A stretch of DNA of 64,000 bases, from positions 124,001-188,000 of the forward strand of contig NZ_BMSG01000006.1 of the NCBI RefSeq assembly GCF_014649035.1, written 5' to 3'. This document shows positions 60,865-64,000 of the stretch, one piece after another; within the stretch, counting starts at the first letter, position 1; each line of letters begins with the position of its first letter. Source of the stretch: Streptomyces sindenensis (GTDB lineage: Bacteria; Actinomycetota; Actinomycetes; Streptomycetales; Streptomycetaceae). Made by a program: the position numbers and the translations under genes. The notes beneath the pieces are model-generated. The model had not been told where the DNA came from and made no database searches. It was given only the letters and a program-made list of their open reading frames with translations.

Positions 60865-62157
60865 TCACCGCAGCGACTTCCCGTCCGCGTCCAGCTGCAT
60901 CTGGGGCCGACCCGTGACCAGCAGCCACGCGGGCAGGGTCGCCGCGCACAGCAGCGGCAGCACGGACGCGTCGCCGACCAGCACCGCCGCGGTGAACAGG
61001 CTCACCCAGCCCTGCCGGGTGACGGCGAGCAGCACGCCCAGCACCGCGCAGGACACCGCGAGCGACGGCGGGACCGCGTCGACCAGCGCATGGGCGCACA
61101 GCCCGAGCGCCGCCCCCGCGAAGACCGCCGGAAAGATCCGCCCGCCCCGGAAGCCGCAGGAGGCCGCGATCACCAGGGCGGCCATCTTCACGATCGCCAT
61201 CCCCGCGAACTCCCCGGCCGACCACCCGTCCGGGTCCCCGGCGAGCGTCTTCACCTCGTCGAGCCCCTTGAACAGGGTGAGATGCCCGCCCAGCGCGCCC
61301 AGCAGCCCCAGCACGAGACCGCCCACCGTCAGGGCGAGCACCGGATGCCGCAGCGCCGCGAAGACCCGGTGCGCCACCGGGAACGCGTACACCGCGAGCA
61401 GCCCGAGGAGCGCGCCCGCCGAGGCGATCAGCAGGGCGGAGAGCAGATCACCCCAGTGCGGTCCGGCGTACGCGGGGAGGGACAGGTCGAAGCTGGGCTC
61501 CGCGATCAGCGACATGGTCAGCGCGCCCGCCGTGCCGGCCGCGAGCGGGGCGAACAGCCGGTCCCAGAACGCCCCGGGGCCCGGCTGTGAGGCCAGCACC
61601 TCGGAGAGGATCAGCGCGGCGGCGACCGGGGTGCCGAAGAGGGCCCCGATCGTCCCGGCCGCCGCGAGCGCCACCCACACCTCGCCCGGAGCGCCGGGCG
61701 CGAACCGCCGGCCGAGCCAGAAGGCGAGGGCGATGTTGGCGGCCGTGATCGGGTTCTCGGGCCCGAGGCTCACCCCGCCCGCCAGCGCCAGGGCCGTCAC
61801 CAGGAGCAGCCCGGGGACGATGCCGGGCCGCATCGGGGCGTCGACCAGCCCGGTGGTGGCCGGATCCGGCCCGCCGTGACCGGGCACGGTCCGCAGGACG
61901 AGCCCCACCGCGAGGCCGGTCGCGGTGAGCATCGCGACCATCCACAGCGAGGAGAACCGCCCCACCCCGAGCGCGTCGGGCAGCGACTCCCAGAGGACGT
62001 CCTGGAGCTGCTCCGCCAGCAGGCTCACCCCGAGCAGGATCAGCGCGCAGACGACGCCGACGACGATCGCGGGCAGAACGAGCGGCAGCAACCGCCGGGC
62101 GGGGGCGGCCGGCGGCTGCGGAGGGTGCGGGGGGCTCGGGGGAGTGGGGGCGGCCAC
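60865..62157 (-). CDS. ClC-family chloride channel/antiporter-like protein
   Basis: A protein of 430 residues with about 10-12 membrane helices. The filter-region motifs are SLGPENP (variant of GxEGP) and GFRGGRIFPAVFAGAALG (GxFxP), typical of the actinobacterial 'ion channel protein' branch of ClC. The N-terminal 20 residues are Pro-rich. It moves chloride or another anion, possibly coupled to protons. GTG 62157 has no ribosome-binding site but TATGGT lies 6 nt upstream, again a leaderless arrangement. Confidence 0.85.
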   Translation of the reverse strand: MAAPTPPSPPHPPQPPAAPARRLLPLVLPAIVVGVVCALILLGVSLLAEQLQDVLWESLPDALGVGRFSSLWMVAMLTATGLAVGLVLRTVPGHGGPDPATTGLVDAPMRPGIVPGLLLVTALALAGGVSLGPENPITAANIALAFWLGRRFAPGAPGEVWVALAAAGTIGALFGTPVAAALILSEVLASQPGPGAFWDRLFAPLAAGTAGALTMSLIAEPSFDLSLPAYAGPHWGDLLSALLIASAGALLGLLAVYAFPVAHRVFAALRHPVLALTVGGLVLGLLGALGGHLTLFKGLDEVKTLAGDPDGWSAGEFAGMAIVKMAALVIAASCGFRGGRIFPAVFAGAALGLCAHALVDAVPPSLAVSCAVLGVLLAVTRQGWVSLFTAAVLVGDASVLPLLCAATLPAWLLVTGRPQMQLDADGKSLR

Positions 62158-62163
62158 CGGCTC

Positions 62164-62169
62164 ACCATA
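62164..62169 (-). promoter_or_regulatory. -10 box of leaderless ClC gene
   Basis: TATGGT (minus strand) ends 6 nt before the GTG start at 62157. Confidence 0.5.
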
Positions 62170-62267
62170 GATTCACCGGGGTGACGAATCCGGTGCACAT
62201 CCCCCGGGGTCACCCGGGGACGACCCGGGTGGCGGCCCATGACGTCGTGCCGGACCCCGGCCGGAGG

Positions 62268-63245
62268 TCACGTGCGGGCGTGCCGGCCACGCTTCGCCGC
62301 GGCGGCGGGCTCCCCCGCCTGCTTGCGCTGCGCCCGGTGCTCGACCACGAGAACGCCGATGACCACGGCGGCGCCGAGCGCGAACAGGGCCAGGCTCAGG
62401 CCGACCGAGCCGCTGGGCGCGAGCAGCCCGCGGTCATCGTCCTGCCAGGGCCACAGCGCGCGCAGCGAACCGGCCATCAGGCCGGTCATCACGACCAGCG
62501 TCATGTGGTGGTGGTTCTCCAGCAGCCACTTCAACAGCTTGACGAAGAGCGCGAGCCCCAGGACACAGCCCAGGGCGAAGGCGGCGAGATAGCCGAAGTC
62601 ACGCTCGTTGACGGCGTCGATCGTCGGCTCGTACAGGCCCATGGTCAGCAGCAGGAACGAGCCGGAGATACCGGGCAGCACCAGCGCGCAGATCGCGATC
62701 GAGCCGGACAGCGCGACCACGACCGGGTGGGTCGGCATCTCGCCGGGCGGCAGCCCCGTCAGGGTGAAGGCACCCGCCGCGACGACCGCGCAGAGAGCGT
62801 AGTTACCGACGGTCCAGCGCTGCCCCGAGCCGGAGTACGGCACCCACAGAGAGGCCAGCACCAGGCCGAAGAACAGGGCGTAGGCGGACTGAGGGTGCTC
62901 CTCGACCAGCGGCGCGATCAGTTTCGCCGCGAGCACCAGGGCCACAGCCATGCCCACGAGCAGGGGGAGCAGGACCGTCCAGTCGACGCTCCGCAGCTCT
63001 GCCCTGGCCCGCGCGGACCCGCGGCCGCGCGGGAGATCGGACGCGCCCATCCGCAGCGCGCTGGTGAGGTGACCGGCGCCGCCGATCAGCTTCTCGTACA
63101 CGCCGGTGATCAGTGCGACGGTGCCACCGCTGACGCCGGGGACGGCCTCCGCCGTGCCGATGAGAGCGCCGCGGAAGGCGTTGAAGACGTGGTGACCGGC
63201 TGGCTTCGCCATGATCTCCTGTTTCGACTGTCGGCTCTCTGCCAT
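62268..63245 (-). CDS. DUF368 polyprenyl-phosphate transporter-like membrane protein
   Basis: A protein of 325 residues with about eight membrane helices. The conserved DUF368 motifs are FRGALIGTAEAVPGVSGGTVALITGVYEKLI and its inverted-repeat partner ALVLPGISGSFLLLTMGLYEPTIDAV. The family has been shown in other bacteria (PopT) to return undecaprenyl phosphate across the membrane for cell-wall synthesis. ATG 63245 has GGAAG 7 nt upstream; an internal ATG at 63212 has AGGAG close by and is a real alternative. Confidence 0.88.
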   Translation of the reverse strand: MAESRQSKQEIMAKPAGHHVFNAFRGALIGTAEAVPGVSGGTVALITGVYEKLIGGAGHLTSALRMGASDLPRGRGSARARAELRSVDWTVLLPLLVGMAVALVLAAKLIAPLVEEHPQSAYALFFGLVLASLWVPYSGSGQRWTVGNYALCAVVAAGAFTLTGLPPGEMPTHPVVVALSGSIAICALVLPGISGSFLLLTMGLYEPTIDAVNERDFGYLAAFALGCVLGLALFVKLLKWLLENHHHMTLVVMTGLMAGSLRALWPWQDDDRGLLAPSGSVGLSLALFALGAAVVIGVLVVEHRAQRKQAGEPAAAAKRGRHART

Positions 63246-63353
63246 GGTGCGGCTTCCGGCCGTTGAGGGGAGCAGGCGACCATCCTAGGCGGCGCACCGC
63301 GGTGGCCGTACGACGGAGGGGCCGGAACGCGGGAGGGCGGCACCGCCGCCCCC

Positions 63354-64000
63354 TCAGAACCCCCTGGTCCGCTTCGCCGCCCGGCGGCTCGCCCCGCCGA
63401 TCGCCCCCGGCAGCCCCATGAACAGCCGGGAGATCTCGCTCCCCAGATTCACCCCGATCGCGATGGCCAGCGCCGTCGCCACCGCCGTCGACAGCGAGGT
63501 GAGCCCGGTGACCAGCTCGTTCTGCGCCACGCCCAGCAGACCGAAGTACGTCGCCGAACCGGGCAGCAGCGGCCCGATCGCCGCCGTGATGTACGGCAGC
63601 GAGGAGTGGAACCGGTAGCGCGAGAACAGCTGGCCGAACAGGCCGACCAGCCCGGCCGCCACCGCCGTCGCCGCGACCGGTGAGATGCCCCCGGTCCGGG
63701 CCATCGCCCCGAAGATGATCCAGGCCACGCCGCCGTTCAGGGTCACCGCCAGCACGGTCGACCGCTCCTGCTGGAGCAGCACGGCGAAGGCCAGGCTCAG
63801 CGCCATCGACGCCAGGATCTGGACCACCGGCTCGTCGTAGGGCGTGAACCGGGCCTCGGGGTTGAGCTGCGCCCCGAGCTGGAGCCCCAGGTACAGGACG
63901 ATCAGCACGCCCGCGACGATCCCGATGAAGAAGTACATGACTTCGAGCAGCCGGGCCGAGGCGGTGATGTAGTAACCGGTCAGCCCGTCCTGCACGCCCG
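63354..64000 (-). CDS. Threonine/serine exporter (ThrE)-like membrane protein (3' part)
   Basis: Only the C-terminal 215 residues are present; the gene enters from the right edge. Five membrane helices are visible (YFFIGIVAGVLIVLYLGLQLG, VVQILASMALSLAFAVLL, AATAVAAGLVGLFGQLF, YITAAIGPLLPGSATYFGLLG, VATALAIAIGVNLG). PLLPGSATYFGLLG resembles the ThrE/YjjB exporter motif. It would export threonine, serine or related small molecules. The C-terminus is basic (ASRRAAKRTRGF). Confidence 0.75.
   Translation of the reverse strand, partial: GVQDGLTGYYITASARLLEVMYFFIGIVAGVLIVLYLGLQLGAQLNPEARFTPYDEPVVQILASMALSLAFAVLLQQERSTVLAVTLNGGVAWIIFGAMARTGGISPVAATAVAAGLVGLFGQLFSRYRFHSSLPYITAAIGPLLPGSATYFGLLGVAQNELVTGLTSLSTAVATALAIAIGVNLGSEISRLFMGLPGAIGGASRRAAKRTRGF

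Noticed and set aside
58588..61590. 1000-codon plus-strand open frame
   Set aside because: Runs antisense through glutamate decarboxylase, WrbA and the ClC gene, whose catalytic motifs are intact. No domain in the shadow product.

Overview
The window looks like a stretch of Streptomyces core chromosome. GC content is very high with strong G/C third-position bias, GTG starts are common, and the gene set is typical of the genus: MsiK, DUF397/anti-sigma/XRE-DUF5753 triad, GlxA-type regulator, streptogrisin-like protease, DasR-type operators and a CdgB-like diguanylate cyclase. The block hbpS/senS/senR - terD - arfB - cdgB - pfkB - nagA/nagK - sugar-binding lipoprotein resembles the S. coelicolor SCO427x-428x region as I remember it. 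Species cannot be fixed from the sequence alone.

Layout. 0-5 kb: 5' part of msiK, a tRNA-Thr with terminator, a DUF5937/ArsR regulator, and an FHA-protein/Ser-Thr-kinase pair. 4.3-8.1 kb: a ribbon-helix-helix protein behind an array of GTGGYGYCA repeats, a palindromic MITE-like element, then DUF4097 plus a DrrAB-type ABC exporter. 8.1-13.2 kb: an AurF-like diiron oxygenase with its own ferredoxin-ferredoxin reductase fusion, then a divergent MFS exporter/MarR pair with two perfect palindromic operators. 13.2-20.6 kb: FAD oxidoreductases, an aminoglycoside-phosphotransferase-like kinase, a quinone-oxidoreductase-like protein, a pentapeptide-repeat protein and two poorly known proteins. 20.6-28 kb: SenS/SenR-like two-component system divergent from the secreted haem-binding HbpS, a beta-propeller lipoprotein and two secreted metalloproteases (M1, M4). 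28-39 kb: TerD, ArfB, flavin reductase, CdgB-like GAF-PAS-GGDEF protein, a PfkB kinase, nagK-nagA with two dre-like DasR sites, and an orphan sugar-binding lipoprotein. 39-44.2 kb: a small phosphotransferase, a streptogrisin-C-like protease and a secreted intradiol dioxygenase sharing a C-terminal linker and chitin/cellulose-binding module, and a SigE-family sigma factor with a membrane partner. 44.2-52.1 kb: a Pol-I-like polymerase, DUF2786 and FUSC proteins, a lipoprotein, and a WhiJ-like regulatory triad. 52.1-64 kb: an aldehyde dehydrogenase whose catalytic Cys is Ser, a GlxA-type regulator/MFS pair, a PadR-controlled ABC exporter with three matching operators, glutamate decarboxylase, WrbA, a ClC channel, a DUF368 polyprenyl-phosphate transporter and a partial ThrE-like exporter.

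Cross-window patterns. (1) Two copies of a palindromic repeat sit at CTAG stop-codon sites of unrelated genes (5056-5233 and 44115-44183). (2) Several genes have a TANNNT -10 box 6-7 nt before the start codon and no ribosome-binding site, suggesting leaderless mRNAs. (3) Short tandem repeats (5, 8, 15, 16, 44 and 62 bp) cluster at gene 3' ends or inside N-terminal coding regions. No phage, conjugative element, CRISPR array, rRNA operon or polyketide/peptide synthetase cluster was seen.
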